Positions 35,985 to 36,361 of a stretch of 36,361 nt of DNA are shown piece after piece. The notes beneath the pieces were generated by a model. That model was not told the origin of the DNA. It was given only the letters and a program-made list of their open reading frames with translations, and made no database searches. The DNA is from Bacteroidota bacterium (GTDB taxonomy: Bacteria > Bacteroidota > Ignavibacteria > UBA10030 > UBA6906). Position numbers and translations under genes: made by a program. Within the stretch, counting starts at the first letter, position 1; every line of letters starts with the position of its first letter. Where the stretch lies: assembly GCA_020846365.1 (NCBI GenBank), contig JADLEA010000415.1:1-36361 (forward strand), given 5' to 3'.

Positions 35985-36361
35985 TTACCCAGCCGTCGGG
36001 GGCGTTTGTCCGGCGGGCTGCGCGGGGGGTGCCTGCCAGAGACAGAGGAGACAGCCGTCGGGCGTCGCAAACTGTGCGAACCAGCCCATGCCCGGAATCT
36101 CCGTCTTCTTCACAACCACCTTCCCCCGCGCCTTCTTGATTTCCTTCAACTTGGTGTCGATGTCCTCCACCTCAATATAGACGTTGACCTGCCCTTTTTT
36201 CGGCATCTTCTTCACAAGGTAGAACCCCCCGTTGGGCTCCGACCCCGCACGGAAAATGACGTACTTCATCTCAGGATAGTCCTCATACGTCCACCCGAAC
36301 AGCGTTTCGAAGAACTTCTTCGTCCGCTTGAAGTTTGTAGAGGGTATCTCGATGTGACCGA
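35985..36361 (-). CDS. VOC/glyoxalase-like domain protein (N-terminus truncated by window edge)
   Basis: Reverse-strand reading extends past the track ORF to the edge: GHIEIPSTNFKRTKKFFETLFGWTYEDYPEMKYVIFRAGSEPNGGFYLVKK...VNVYIEVEDIDTKLKEIKKARGKVVVKKTEIPGMGWFAQFATPDGCLLCLWQ. Confidence 0.88.
   Translation of the reverse strand, partial: GHIEIPSTNFKRTKKFFETLFGWTYEDYPEMKYVIFRAGSEPNGGFYLVKKMPKKGQVNVYIEVEDIDTKLKEIKKARGKVVVKKTEIPGMGWFAQFATPDGCLLCLWQAPPAQPAGQTPPTAG

Noticed and set aside
1-36361. CRISPR arrays, prophage, transposons, tRNA/rRNA genes
   Set aside because: No regularly spaced repeats, transposase or phage motifs, or tRNA-like cloverleaf sequences were seen by eye.

Overview
GC-rich bacterial chromosomal window, almost fully coding. 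I found no rRNA, tRNA, CRISPR array or transposase. The T9SS-type sorting domain, PorZ-like propeller protein and PUR/DUF3276 protein suggest the Bacteroidota/Chlorobiota/Ignavibacteriota group (inference). Gene blocks in order: partial PAS sensor (-); ahcY, metK and a sugar nucleotidyltransferase (-); a + operon with type-2 IPP isomerase, polyprenyl synthetase, HPr, PTS enzyme I, bifunctional PGI/PMI and a 31-aa membrane ORF; KDG-type sugar kinase (-); an envelope operon with a metalloprotease/TolB-propeller/outer-membrane-barrel fusion, a BamB-like PQQ propeller and a PEGA protein; Crp/Fnr regulator; ribH; PorZ-like T9SS protein; PUR protein; a long yceD-rpmF-plsX-fabH-fabD-(Cys-rich protein)-fabG-acpP-fabF-rnc-Omp85-rsmE block; hutI-ftcD-fchA (-); SpoIIE phosphatase plus zincin-like peptidase (-); partial VOC protein (-). 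The best leads are the three-domain envelope fusion and its neighbours, a CRP-consensus-like site in the idi/nucleotidyltransferase divergent region with a matching Crp in the window, sigma70-like promoters that abut start codons (possible leaderless mRNAs), a C8 tract at the start codon of an Omp85 gene, and a long-range structured non-coding element at 35883-35965. All calls come from reading the sequence; no searches or folding programs were run.
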